Shown here: positions 10,027-18,245 of the stretch, in pieces
Layout of the letters: each line of letters begins with the position of its first letter
Position numbering within the stretch: the first letter of the stretch is position 1
Source of the DNA: Streptomyces sp. NBC_01335
GTDB lineage: Bacteria; Actinomycetota; Actinomycetes; Streptomycetales; Streptomycetaceae
Length of the DNA stretch: 64,000 nucleotides
Reading direction: 5' to 3'
NCBI RefSeq assembly: GCF_035953295.1
Contig: NZ_CP108370.1
Span: forward strand, 3,005,001-3,069,000
Position numbers and translations under genes: made by a program
Notes under the pieces: generated by a model
The model's input: the letters and a program-made list of their open reading frames with translations, nothing else
Databases searched by the model: none
What the model was told of the DNA's origin: nothing

Positions 10027-10196
10027 GGGTTGTCCCGTGATCCGTGGTGGATCGGTGTGCGGCGTCGGATGCGGTGCGTCGCACGGCGGAGGAGCGTCCA
10101 CACATGTCCGCGTACTGGACATGTGTGGACGCTCCGACAACGCGGCGAGGTGCCGTGGCTGACGTCGCGCACCCACCAGGGATTTCGGGACAACCC
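10027..10196. mobile_element. MITE-like palindromic element A
   Basis: A 170-bp non-coding element bounded by perfect 11-bp terminal inverted repeats, GGGTTGTCCCG (10027-10037) and its complement (10186-10196); the inverted similarity continues with a few mismatches to about 24 bp. The centre is a perfect 19-bp stem (10091-10109 with 10117-10135) with a 7-base loop. Two flanking blocks (10070-10093 and 10133-10157) match element B near 62.1 kb with one mismatch each. It has no coding capacity. It resembles a transposon-derived miniature element; no clear target-site duplication is visible. It separates DUF3499 from manB. Confidence 0.7.
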
Positions 10197-10279
10197 TTGG
10201 GCTGAGCGCCCAAACTACCCGGCCGTCGATACGCCGATACGGGCCGCCCACCTGCGGTGCGGGGTGGCGGGCGGGGCCG

Positions 10280-10657
10280 TCAGGAGTCGGGGGAACGCAG
10301 GACCCGCAGGTGGCCCCGGCGCGCGACCTCGACGGGGTCGGCGGTGCGCGGCCCCCGGGCGGCGCCGTCCTGGGACCGGTCGTGCGGGCGGGCGGCCTCG
10401 CGGACCGCGTTGGCGAGCGCTTCGAGGTCGTCGGCGCTGTGGCGGGTGGGTGCGGAGGAGTCGGTGAGCCGGACCACCTCCCAGCCCCGGGGCGCGGTGA
10501 GGCGCTCACTGTGTTCGGCGCACAGGTCGTAACAATGGGGCTCGGCGTAGGTGGCGAGCGGGCCGAGGACCGCGGTCGAGTCGGCATAGACGTACGTCAG
10601 TGTCGCGACGGCGGGACGGCCGCACGCGGTGCGCGAACAGCGACGTACAGGGCTCAC
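10280..10657 (-). CDS. DUF3499 family protein
   Basis: A 125-residue protein that starts at GTG 10657 (read as MSPVRRCSRT) without an obvious ribosome site. Four cysteines in two pairs (C7 and C12 in RRCSRTACGRPA; C42 and C46 in HCYDLCAEHSERL) suggest a metal-binding N-terminal domain. The C-terminal half is charged and probably flexible. The family is restricted to actinobacteria and sits between manB and the zincin-like gene in mycobacteria too (the Rv3258c position). Its function is unknown. Confidence 0.85.
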   Translation of the reverse strand: MSPVRRCSRTACGRPAVATLTYVYADSTAVLGPLATYAEPHCYDLCAEHSERLTAPRGWEVVRLTDSSAPTRHSADDLEALANAVREAARPHDRSQDGAARGPRTADPVEVARRGHLRVLRSPDS

Positions 10658-11012
10658 GATGTTGGACGGTACCGCACTCTTGAGCGGGCTGCGACGACTG
10701 TCCCCCGGGGCGGGCCACCGTGTCGTTGATCATCCCCGGTGGAAGCGGGCCTCCCGGGGGCCGTCCCGGTGCTCGGTCGACGGGAGAGCGGCTGGTCACA
10801 GTGGTTCCGCTTGTGTGGGTTCGTGGGCACCCCGTGGCGACGGGAAGGGCAGGGCGTGACGATTCGGTGATCACGAGCGGGGCCGAAAAGTGGCTCAACT
10901 TGGCCGGAAAATTGAGGTTGAGATGTGTCTCGGGGGATGCGAGGGCGGTGCGGCACGACCCCGTGCCCGGGCGGCGGACCACCTCCGTCGCGAGGGTTAC
11001 GCTGCGTCGGTG
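10658..11012. promoter_or_regulatory. Divergent intergenic region between DUF3499 and zincin-like genes
   Basis: These 355 bp must carry promoters for both divergent genes. A lower-GC patch at about 10,880-10,930 (AAAAGTGGCTCAACTTGG, then AAAATTGAGGTTGAGATG) is the best promoter candidate for the rightward gene. I could not assign -35 and -10 boxes with confidence, and no gene is credible inside. Confidence 0.35.
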
Positions 11013-11441
11013 ATGGACAGTTCCGTACCTTCGCCCTCGCCCGATCCCCGGCCCCGGCGCCGCGACCGCCACGGCCGCGGCATGCGTGGGCCGGTGGCGC
11101 CGCCGCAGGTGCCGCTGTCGATGAGCCGCGCGGAGAGGTTCAGCGATCTCGTGCAGGACTCGGTGGAGCGCCTGGAACGGCGGTGGCCGCAGCTGGCCGA
11201 AGTGGACTTCGTGGTGGAAGAGGTGCCGCTGACGGCCGAGGACACGGTCCCGCTGGGGCGCGCGATCTCGGCGACGAAGGGGCAGCCCGCGCAGATCGTC
11301 GTCTACCGGCGCCCCATCGAGATCCGGTCGAAGTCCCGGGACGAGCGGGCGCTGCTGGTGCACGAGGTCGTGGTGGAGCAGGTCGCCGACCTGCTGGGAC
11401 TCTCCCCGGAGTCCGTGGACCCCCGGTACGGGCAGGACTGA
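11013..11441 (+). CDS. Metallopeptidase-like (zincin_1/DUF1025) family protein with degenerate HExxH
   Basis: A 142-residue protein; I start it at ATG 11013 (MDSSVPSPSPDP). An Arg-rich disordered N-terminus of about 30 residues precedes the domain beginning MSRAERFSDLVQDSVERL. The family is normally recognised by an HExxH zinc motif close to the C-terminus; here the corresponding segment reads HEVVVEQVADLLG, so the second zinc-binding His is missing. Context supports the assignment: between DUF3499 and whiB it matches the Rv3259 position. It may be a non-catalytic or differently liganded member. The fold is inferred from family knowledge. Confidence 0.75.
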   Translation: MDSSVPSPSPDPRPRRRDRHGRGMRGPVAPPQVPLSMSRAERFSDLVQDSVERLERRWPQLAEVDFVVEEVPLTAEDTVPLGRAISATKGQPAQIVVYRRPIEIRSKSRDERALLVHEVVVEQVADLLGLSPESVDPRYGQD

Positions 11442-11519
11442 GCCCCACCCGTACCGACGAGGTCCGGGACCACCGGCCGGCGGTGGCGGTCGGTCGGCAC
11501 CCCCGGCCGGCCGGCGGCG

Positions 11520-13067
11520 TCAGTCGTCCAGCACCGTCAGGTCCTGCACCGCGGCCGGGACTTCGACCGTGCCCCGGTCGTCCGGCAACGTCTGCACGGT
11601 GAACATCTGCACGCCGTCCTCCGGGAGGGCGAGCGTGCGGGCCGCGTAGACCGGGCCGCCCGACTCCGTCTCCACCGTCAGCGCGTACGAGCCCTTGAGG
11701 CCGGACGGGACGGGCGGGGTGAACGCGAGCGTCGTACCGCCCTTGACGGTGTACTCCTTGACGGTCTGTTCGCCGCCCTCGCTGCCCGCCGAGGCGGTGA
11801 CCTTCACCTGGGCCGTGGCACCGGGCGCGACGAGCGAGAGGGTCGAGCCCTTGGCCCGGTTGTCGGCCACGCTCGCCCGGGCCCCGACCGGCCGGGTGGC
11901 CGGGATGTACGCGATCTCCTGCGCGGAGCCCGTACCCCGCACCACGCGCAGCGCGGCGACGATCGGGGTGGCGCGCTCGCCCTCGACCGGGGTGAGCCGC
12001 AGCGAGCCCGGCTCCTTCCGGGTGACGTTCTTCAGGTCGACGCTCGCGGTCATCCCCGACTTGACGTGCAGGGTGTCGTTGCCGGCCGGGGCGAAGGTCG
12101 CCGACTTCCCGATCAGCTGCACCTTGACGTCGGCGTCGTCCTCGCCGGGCGCGTACGCGATCAGCTGGACCGAGGTCGCGTCGGCGGGGATGCCGGGCAG
12201 CACCACGGTGGCGGAGGGGTCCGCGGAGGCGGTGAGCCAGTCGCTGCCGGCGTCCTCGCGGGCCCCCCGGACCACCGCACCGACCCGGCCGCTGCGGGTG
12301 GTGACGTGGGCGGTGGCGTCGTCGACGGCCTCGCCGGTCAGCGTGGAGAGCAGCATGGCCACGCTGGAGTGCGCCGGGACGGCGATCCCGTCGCCGACGT
12401 CCGCCTTGAGGTCGCCGTCCGGGCCGAACAGCTGGATGTCGACGACGGCCGCGCCGCTGTCCGGGTTGGTCAGGTGGATGTAGTCCTGGGCCTTCGCGGC
12501 GGTGCTGACGCCGGGGAACCAGAACTCCGTGTCGGGCGCCGTGCAGCTGACGCCGAGCAGCCCCCGGGTGGATCCCGCGGTGACCGAGGTGGTCTGCTGC
12601 GCGCTCCAGCCCGGCGCGAGCGCGCCGGTGGCGGTGCCGACCAGTGCGGGCGCGTCGGCGCCGTCGGCGTCGGCGGTGACGGGCTTTCCGGCCTCCTTGA
12701 GCGCGACGACCGTCTTCTCGGCCGTGCTCGCGTCGCCCTTGCCGGTCTTGCTGCTCTTGCCGGACTTCTCGGTGGTGTCGGAGGTGTCGGAGGTGCCGTC
12801 GTCCGTGACGGGCCGCGCCTCCTTCAGCTCGGCGGCCGACTCCCCGCCCGTCCCCTTCCCGGCCGGGGTGTAGGAGGTGTACGCGGTGTCGGCGAGCTCG
12901 GAGTCGCTGGGCGCCGGGCAGAGCAGGCTGGACCGCTCGACGGGCAGCCTGGACGCCGACGCGGCCTTCGCCGGTGCGGTGTCGCCGGGCGCGTTGAACG
13001 CGGCGAAACCGGTCACGGCGGCGAGGGCGACGGTGCCCGCGATGAGGGACAGGGGGGTGGACTTCAC
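11520..13067 (-). CDS. DUF5719 family secreted or membrane-anchored protein
   Basis: A 515-residue exported protein with an N-terminal signal/anchor (MKSTPLSLIAG then VALAAVTGFAAFNA). A low-complexity Ser/Thr/Lys region follows at about residues 80-135 (SDTSDTTEKSGKSSK), and then a long beta-rich part with an Ig-like flavour (FWFPGVSTAA, VDIQLFGPDGDL, AYIPATRPVGA). It starts with GTG 13067, which overlaps the stop of the upstream giant glycosyltransferase by four bases (GTGA), so the two are translationally coupled. The function is unknown; the coupling suggests it works outside the membrane with that glycosyltransferase. Confidence 0.85.
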   Translation of the reverse strand: MKSTPLSLIAGTVALAAVTGFAAFNAPGDTAPAKAASASRLPVERSSLLCPAPSDSELADTAYTSYTPAGKGTGGESAAELKEARPVTDDGTSDTSDTTEKSGKSSKTGKGDASTAEKTVVALKEAGKPVTADADGADAPALVGTATGALAPGWSAQQTTSVTAGSTRGLLGVSCTAPDTEFWFPGVSTAAKAQDYIHLTNPDSGAAVVDIQLFGPDGDLKADVGDGIAVPAHSSVAMLLSTLTGEAVDDATAHVTTRSGRVGAVVRGAREDAGSDWLTASADPSATVVLPGIPADATSVQLIAYAPGEDDADVKVQLIGKSATFAPAGNDTLHVKSGMTASVDLKNVTRKEPGSLRLTPVEGERATPIVAALRVVRGTGSAQEIAYIPATRPVGARASVADNRAKGSTLSLVAPGATAQVKVTASAGSEGGEQTVKEYTVKGGTTLAFTPPVPSGLKGSYALTVETESGGPVYAARTLALPEDGVQMFTVQTLPDDRGTVEVPAAVQDLTVLDD

Positions 13068-16000
13068 TCGGACTCGCCTCGCGATGCGTTACGGGTCTGC
13101 CACGGCGCCTGGTCCGGGGCGTTCGGGTCGACCTGCTCGTCGGTGTCGTGGACGCCGTACTGCTGCCCCGCGTAGGGGTCGTACGGGGCCTGGGTCTCGT
13201 AACCCTGGTACTGCTGCTGCTGTTGCTGCTGCTGCCCGTAGCCGTACGGGTCGTAGGCGTTCTGCTGGTACGGGTCGACCTGCTGGAACTGGTCGGTCCC
13301 GTACTGGTCCGTCGTCGCGTACTGCTCGGGCTGGTACTGCTCCGCCGGGTACTGCTCGGCGGAGTACTGCTCCGCCTGGTACGGGGCGTACTCGGCCTGC
13401 TGGTACTGCTGCTGCCCGTCCCACTCGGCGTACTGCTGCTGGGGAATCGCGGCGTACGCGCCGTCGCCCTCGGCCTGCGCCGGGACGTAGGCAGCGTCAC
13501 CCTCGGTCTGCGCCGGGACGTACACGCCGTCCTCGTCCCCCGTCGGGGCGTACGGCTCCGGCTCGGGCCGGCCGTCGGCGGCCGGGTCCGAGGGAGCGCC
13601 CGGCGCGATGTCCGGCGGCAGGTCCGTACCGGCGGCGGCGGCGGCCTCCGCGGCGGCAGCGGCAGCCGCTTCGGCCTCGGCGGCGGCGCGGAGCCTGCGG
13701 GCCCGGCGTCCGTCGCCCTCGGCCGCGTCGGCGGCGGCAGCGGCTTCCGGGTCCTCGGGGAGGTCGTCGTCGACCTCGCGGCGGCGGCCCGGCAGAGCCA
13801 TGACGACGAGGACCACGGCGAGACCGATCTGCGCCCAGATCCACACGGAGTGCGTGATCGGGGTGTCGTACGTGAGGTCGAGCCGCCCGCCGGACGCGGG
13901 GAGCTCGAAGCCCTGCGCCCAGCCGTCGACGGTCTTGCGGGTGAGGGGCTTGCCGTCCAGGGTGGCCTGCCAGGCGGGGTCGGCCGCGTCGGCGAGGCGG
14001 AGCAGCCTGCCGTCCTCGCCCGCCGGGATCTTGGTGTGGGACTCCACGGTGCCGGAGGGAACCATCACGCCCTCGCCGTCGCCGGAGGCCGGGACGATCA
14101 TCAGACGGGCGACGTCCTGGTCGACCCGCCACAGCGCGCTGCCGTCGAGCTGGCTGAGGCGGCTGAGGCCGGGGGTCGCGTCGAGGACCCGGCCCATCTC
14201 GCGCGGAGCGCCGTCGCGTACGAGGACGTACCGCACGGCGAACCCGCTGAGCTGGTGGCCCTGGTCGGCGCCGGAGCCGGCGACCAGGTTGGCGACGATT
14301 CTGTCGAGGTGGCTGTTGCTGCCGGTCGACCCGGTCAGTTCGGCGTCGCCGAGCCGGGCGCCGGACCCGCGGACCAGGGTGTACGAGACCGAGCCGGCCG
14401 ATTTCCCGCCGAGCACCAGGGTGCGCGGCTGGTCCGTCGTCGTGCTCTCCTCCGCGACGAACGCGGGGACCTGCACCGGGTCGCGGCGCTCCAGCGGTCC
14501 GGCGGCGCCGCCGGCCATCCAGGCGAGGGCGGCGAGCACCGGCGCGGCGGCGGAGGCCAGCGCGATCAGCGCGGCCACCGGCTGCCGCCAGCCGAAGTTG
14601 AGGGCGGCGACGCGGATGCGCGCGCCGTCCGCGCCCAGCAGGGCGGCGGCGATCAGCGCGGTTCCGTAGACGAGGGTGGCGGGACCGGCCCAGGTGGAGC
14701 CGTTGCTGAGGCCCGCGAAGAGCAGGCCGGCGAGCGCGGCGGCCCAGGCGGCGCGGATCGCGGTCTGCCGCTCGCCGCGCAGCAGCGCGGCGAGCGCCGC
14801 GAGCACCACACCGATGAAGAGGACGGAGCCGCCGCCCTTGGGGCCGCCGGGGCTCAGCGAGAGCAGGTCGACGGCGGAGGCGGTGCCCTCGCCGAGGTCC
14901 AGGCCCGCCTCCCGGAGGAAGCCGGACGGCCGGCTCAGCAGGCTGAGCGACCAGGGGGCGAGGACGAGCAGCGGGGTGCCCGCGGTGGCGAGGAACCGGA
15001 GTCCGTACGCGGCGAGGTCCCGGCGGCGCAGGGCGAGCACGCCGAGGCCGAGGACGACGGCGAGCGGCCACACGACCGGGGTGAACGCGGTGGTGAAGGT
15101 GAGCAGCAGGGTGAAGGCCCAGGTGGCCCGCCAGCTGCCGCGGACCCGTCCGTCGCCGCGCAGACCGTGCGCCGAGACGGCGGTACGGGCCATCAGCGGG
15201 AGCAGCACGGCGAGGACGGCGGTGCCCACGCGTCCGGTGGCCAGCGCTCCGGTCACGGCCGGCAGGAAGGCGTACGCGACGCTCGCCCAGGCCCGCAGCA
15301 GGCGGGACTCGATGAGCGGCCGGGACGCGAAGTAGGCGGTGAGACCTGCGAGGGGTACCGAGCAGACGAGCAGCAGGGTCAGCGCGAAGCCGGTGGAGCC
15401 GAAGAAGAGGGCCGAGACGGCGGCGAGCACGCCGAGGTAGGGCGGGGCCGCTTCGGTGGAGCCGGTGACGACCGGGTGCCAGCCGTCCGCGAACCGGCTC
15501 CAGAGATCGGAGACGGCGTCGGGCGCGGGCAGCAGGGCGCCGCCGGCCAGCGCGCCGCCGCCGAGCAGGCCGCGGCAGGCGAGCAGCGAGACGAACAGCA
15601 GGAGGGCGAAGAGGACGGGGCCGGGTTTGCGGCCGATCCGCTTGAGCCGGGCGAACTGCTCGATCTCCAGGAAGTCGGCGTCGTCGCCGCCGGGTCCGGA
15701 CTCGACGGCTCCGTGGCGCGAGCCGCCGGCGGCGTCGGCGTCGGAACGGGAGCCGAAGTTACCGGCGACCTGTTCGACGGTGGCGCGGACGGTGGCACCG
15801 GGCGGCGGAAAGAGGGAGCGGAGTTCGGCCGGGTCGACGGTGCCCTTGCCGCGGGCGCGGCGGGCGGCCATGATCCTGCCCGGCCGGAGCAGGGTGCCGA
15901 TGAGGCCGGTGACCTCGTCGAGCGCCTGGCCGGGGACTTTGCCGACGAGGTAGGCGAGGGTGCGGAGCAGGGTGCCGACGACGAGGCGGAGCAGCACCCA

Positions 16001-16942
16001 GGGAAGCTTCTTGACCGGGGTGTTGGCGAGCATCGCGTAGACGGCCCCGGCCCGGTCGACGCGGTGCGGGCCGACGACGGAGCGTCCGGCGCAGTCGATG
16101 GGGCGGCGCTCACGGGCGGCCGCCTCGGCGTGCCGCAGCACGGCGTCGGGGGCGACCAGCACCCGGTGGCCGGCCTGGTGGGCGCGCCAGCAGAGGTCGA
16201 CGTCGTCGCGCATCAGGGGGAGTCTGCGGTCGAAGCCGCCGAGCTCCTCCCAGACGTCGCGGCGCACCAGCATGCCGGCGGAGGAGACGGAGAGGACGGT
16301 ACGGACCTGGTCGTGCTGGCCCTGGTCCTGTTCGCGCCGGTCGAGTCCGGTCCAGCGGCGGCCGCTGTTGGCGATGGTGACGCCGACTTCGAGGAGCTGA
16401 CGGCGGTCGTACCAGCCGCGCAGCTTGGGTCCGACGATCGCGGCGTGCGGGTCGGTGTCGACGACACGCAGCAGCTCGGCGAGGGCGTCGGGCTCGGGGG
16501 CGCAGTCGTCGTGGAGCAGCCAGAGCCACTGGACGGGTTCGCCGTAGGGGAGTTCCGGCAGGTCGTAGGCGTCGTCGCGCCAGGTCCTGGTGACGGGGTC
16601 CCAGCCGCTGGGGCGCTTGAGGTAGGGCAGGTCGTCGACGGTCAGCTCGCCCGCGGTGCGGACCGCTTCGTCGACGGCGGTGCCGAAGCCGGTCCGGCGC
16701 GCGAGGTGGAGCACGCGGTCACCGCCCAGCGCCTCGGTGACCAGCCTCGCGGAGTCGTCGGCGCTGCCGGTGTCGGCGGCGACGGCGTTCTGTACGGGGC
16801 GCTCCTGCCCGAGCAGCCCCGCGAGCGCGTCGGGCAGCCAGCGCGCGCCGTCGTGGGAGACGAGCACGGCGGTGACGACGTGCCGGGGAAACTCTGGGGC
16901 GACGGACGCGTTCGGCGCCGCCGGGTGACTCTGCACGGACAT
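13064..16942 (-). CDS. Large GT2 glycosyltransferase fused to polytopic membrane domain, Q/Y-rich tail
   Basis: A 1292-residue protein starting at ATG 16942 (MSVQSHPAAP). Residues about 18-310 are a family 2 glycosyltransferase: AVLVSHDGARWLPDAL, the acidic LLHDDCAPEPDAL nucleotide-sugar site and MRDDVDLCWRAHQAGH. Residues about 330-360 and 440-840 hold many hydrophobic helices, followed by an extracytoplasmic domain and a last helix near 1020-1047 (WIWAQIGLAVVLVVMAL). The cytoplasmic tail from 1050 has an Ala-rich stretch and then a Gln/Tyr-rich low-complexity region (about 1157-1264) with repeats such as EQYPAEQYQPEQY. It is coupled by GTGA overlap to DUF5719. Its position between the mannose genes and whiB suggests transfer of a mannose-derived or other sugar to a wall polymer or protein; the donor and acceptor are unknown. 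Confidence 0.85.
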   Translation of the reverse strand: MSVQSHPAAPNASVAPEFPRHVVTAVLVSHDGARWLPDALAGLLGQERPVQNAVAADTGSADDSARLVTEALGGDRVLHLARRTGFGTAVDEAVRTAGELTVDDLPYLKRPSGWDPVTRTWRDDAYDLPELPYGEPVQWLWLLHDDCAPEPDALAELLRVVDTDPHAAIVGPKLRGWYDRRQLLEVGVTIANSGRRWTGLDRREQDQGQHDQVRTVLSVSSAGMLVRRDVWEELGGFDRRLPLMRDDVDLCWRAHQAGHRVLVAPDAVLRHAEAAARERRPIDCAGRSVVGPHRVDRAGAVYAMLANTPVKKLPWVLLRLVVGTLLRTLAYLVGKVPGQALDEVTGLIGTLLRPGRIMAARRARGKGTVDPAELRSLFPPPGATVRATVEQVAGNFGSRSDADAAGGSRHGAVESGPGGDDADFLEIEQFARLKRIGRKPGPVLFALLLFVSLLACRGLLGGGALAGGALLPAPDAVSDLWSRFADGWHPVVTGSTEAAPPYLGVLAAVSALFFGSTGFALTLLLVCSVPLAGLTAYFASRPLIESRLLRAWASVAYAFLPAVTGALATGRVGTAVLAVLLPLMARTAVSAHGLRGDGRVRGSWRATWAFTLLLTFTTAFTPVVWPLAVVLGLGVLALRRRDLAAYGLRFLATAGTPLLVLAPWSLSLLSRPSGFLREAGLDLGEGTASAVDLLSLSPGGPKGGGSVLFIGVVLAALAALLRGERQTAIRAAWAAALAGLLFAGLSNGSTWAGPATLVYGTALIAAALLGADGARIRVAALNFGWRQPVAALIALASAAAPVLAALAWMAGGAAGPLERRDPVQVPAFVAEESTTTDQPRTLVLGGKSAGSVSYTLVRGSGARLGDAELTGSTGSNSHLDRIVANLVAGSGADQGHQLSGFAVRYVLVRDGAPREMGRVLDATPGLSRLSQLDGSALWRVDQDVARLMIVPASGDGEGVMVPSGTVESHTKIPAGEDGRLLRLADAADPAWQATLDGKPLTRKTVDGWAQGFELPASGGRLDLTYDTPITHSVWIWAQIGLAVVLVVMALPGRRREVDDDLPEDPEAAAAADAAEGDGRRARRLRAAAEAEAAAAAAAEAAAAAGTDLPPDIAPGAPSDPAADGRPEPEPYAPTGDEDGVYVPAQTEGDAAYVPAQAEGDGAYAAIPQQQYAEWDGQQQYQQAEYAPYQAEQYSAEQYPAEQYQPEQYATTDQYGTDQFQQVDPYQQNAYDPYGYGQQQQQQQQYQGYETQAPYDPYAGQQYGVHDTDEQVDPNAPDQAPWQTRNASRGESE

Positions 16943-17193
16943 CGAGGTACGGGCCCTCCGGCCGGGTTCCGGGGGCGTTCCCCCCGGTGAGGCTGCATCG
17001 GTGTACACGCGCGCCCCGGCGGGGCGTTGGCGTGTCTCGGACGGGGCCCCACACTAACGGTACGGATCGGGGGCGATGGCGCCGAGCGGGTGAACCCCGG
17101 CCGCACTCCGCAGGGTATGGAGGCCGCGCGAGGGTACGGGAAGCGGGTCCCGCAGGGGGCGCGGACGGGGGTGCGGGCGGGGGCTCGGTCATG

Positions 17194-17250
17194 CCGATGG
17201 CCCGTCGTCCGGACCCTGGGGGGGGAAGGGTCCGGACGACGGGCCATCGG
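17194..17250. terminator. 24-bp perfect hairpin downstream of whiB
   Basis: Bases 17194-17217 and 17227-17250 are exact inverted complements (CCGATGGCCCGTCGTCCGG... pairs with its mirror) around a 9-base purine loop. There is no U-tract, as is usual for Streptomyces terminators. It lies 275 bp beyond the whiB stop and upstream of the next leftward gene. Confidence 0.75.
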
Positions 17251-17320
17251 GTGGTCGCGCGCGGGCGGGGCGCTCGGGCATCGGGGCGGGGGCCGTATCC
17301 GTGCAGGGGCGACGGCGGCC

Positions 17321-17360
17321 CTGGGGCTCGACCGGTACCCCTGGGGCTCGACCGGTACCG
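17321..17360. repeat. 20-bp direct repeat, two copies
   Basis: CTGGGGCTCGACCGGTACCC (17321-17340) is followed at once by the same sequence with one change at its last base (17341-17360). It is non-coding and lies between whiB and its terminator hairpin. Confidence 0.7.
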
Positions 17361-17524
17361 GGATGCCGCGGTGCCATGGCGGATGCGGCGGGCCGTACCG
17401 GATGCGGCGGGGCGATGCGGTGGAGGTGTCGTGAAGGTGCGGGGCCCGTACGGCGGGACCGCCGGGTCGACCGGGCGTCAGGCCCGCCCGGCGCGGAGGG
17501 CTCGGGCCCTCGGAGCCGTACCGG

Positions 17525-17788
17525 TCAGATCGCGGCCTTCTTCAGGCGCCGCCGCTCCCGCTCGGAGAGGCCGCCCCAGATGCCGAACCGCTCGTCGTTC
17601 GACAGGGCGTACTCCAGGCATTCGGATCGGACTTCGCAGGCGAGGCAGACCTTCTTGGCCTCCCGGGTCGATCCGCCCTTCTCGGGGAAGAAGGACTCGG
17701 GATCGGTCTGGGCGCACAGTGCGCGCTCCTGCCAGCCGAGTTCCTCGTCCGCGTCCTCGACCAGCAGTTGCTGGAACAGCTCGGTCAT
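17525..17788 (-). CDS. whiB: WhiB developmental transcription factor (Wbl iron-sulfur protein)
   Basis: An 87-residue WhiB-like protein starting at ATG 17788 with GAGGGG upstream. The four cluster ligands are C25 (RALCAQTDPE), C48 and C51 (KVCLACEVRSEC) and C57. The GIWGG turn (69-73) and the basic C-terminus ERERRRLKKAA follow. In Streptomyces, WhiB acts with WhiA to control septation of aerial hyphae and sporulation; the [4Fe-4S] cluster is needed for partner binding. The acidic N-terminus (LLVEDADEELGWQ) and the gene order match whiB / mycobacterial whiB2 rather than other Wbl genes. The AT-richer upstream DNA fits multiple regulated promoters. Confidence 0.97.
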   Translation of the reverse strand: MTELFQQLLVEDADEELGWQERALCAQTDPESFFPEKGGSTREAKKVCLACEVRSECLEYALSNDERFGIWGGLSERERRRLKKAAI

Positions 17789-17863
17789 GTGCGCCCCTCG
17801 TCTGTCTCTTACGTCCCCGTGACGTGACCGTCACTCTCCGTGCGGCCGAACAACACGAGTGAA

Positions 17864-17893
17864 ATTACAAGTGTGTAGCTCTGAGCCGGTCAA
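17864..17893 (-). promoter_or_regulatory. Candidate whiB promoter
   Basis: Reading leftward, TTGACC (17893-17888) is followed after 18 bases by TGTAAT (17869-17864), a fair vegetative-type -35/-10 pair. It would give a leader of about 70 bases for whiB. This is pattern matching only; whiB in S. coelicolor is known to have more than one promoter. Confidence 0.35.
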
Positions 17894-18245
17894 GCGGGCT
17901 TCTGCTATTGGCCCCGGTATTCACTCTGCGGAACCAAACATACGCGGAAAGTTACCAAATCACCAAAAACGTGACATATGCCTAGGGCTCAGCCCCTCCC
18001 CCCTCTCCAACGAGTGAGACGAACGGAGTTTCCGCGCCGGTTCGATTCGATCACCGAAGCGACCAAGATCACAGACGAGTCACAGACCGTCAGCGAGGTT
18101 TGAACGCCCGGACGATGCGCCACCTGTCCTGCCCCGTCGGTGCACAAACCTTTCTTCAGTCCGGGCGACCGGAAGGGGTGAAACATTGCCGCCAAATGGG
18201 ACGCCGAGTTGACAGCGCGGGGAACGAGCCGGTCTCCTTGGCACC
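17894..18245. other. AT-richer divergent control region between whiB and the cysteine dioxygenase leader
   Basis: With the adjoining whiB leader this is a 457-bp gap without a gene. Bases about 17,930-17,985 are unusually AT-rich for this window (ATACGCGGAAAGTTACCAAA, then CACCAAAAACGTGACATATG). The region must hold distal whiB control sites and the promoter of the rightward leader ORF; individual sites could not be assigned. Confidence 0.4.

Larger units (their letters stand above)
16943..17524. other. Intergenic region with terminator and 20-bp direct repeat
   Basis: The 582 bp between whiB and the glycosyltransferase, both leftward, have no credible gene. They contain a 24-bp perfect hairpin (17194-17250) that probably ends the whiB transcript, a 2 x 20-bp direct repeat (17321-17360), and by position the promoter of the glycosyltransferase/DUF5719 pair in the last 150 bp. 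Confidence 0.6.

Noticed and set aside
6954..10040. A 1028-codon rightward open frame across the SIS, Trm112 and manB genes
   Set aside because: It runs antisense through three well-supported genes and two intergenic regions; composition is low-complexity Gly/Val/Asp/Arg typical of GC-bias shadows.
13148..16990. A 1280-codon open frame antisense to the giant glycosyltransferase
   Set aside because: It mirrors the codon bias of the real gene, has no recognisable domain, and the opposite strand has convincing GT2 motifs and coupling to DUF5719.
18020..18060. tRNA-like GGTTCGATTC sequence
   Set aside because: No acceptor, D-arm or anticodon arm can be folded around it; it lies in the whiB upstream region.
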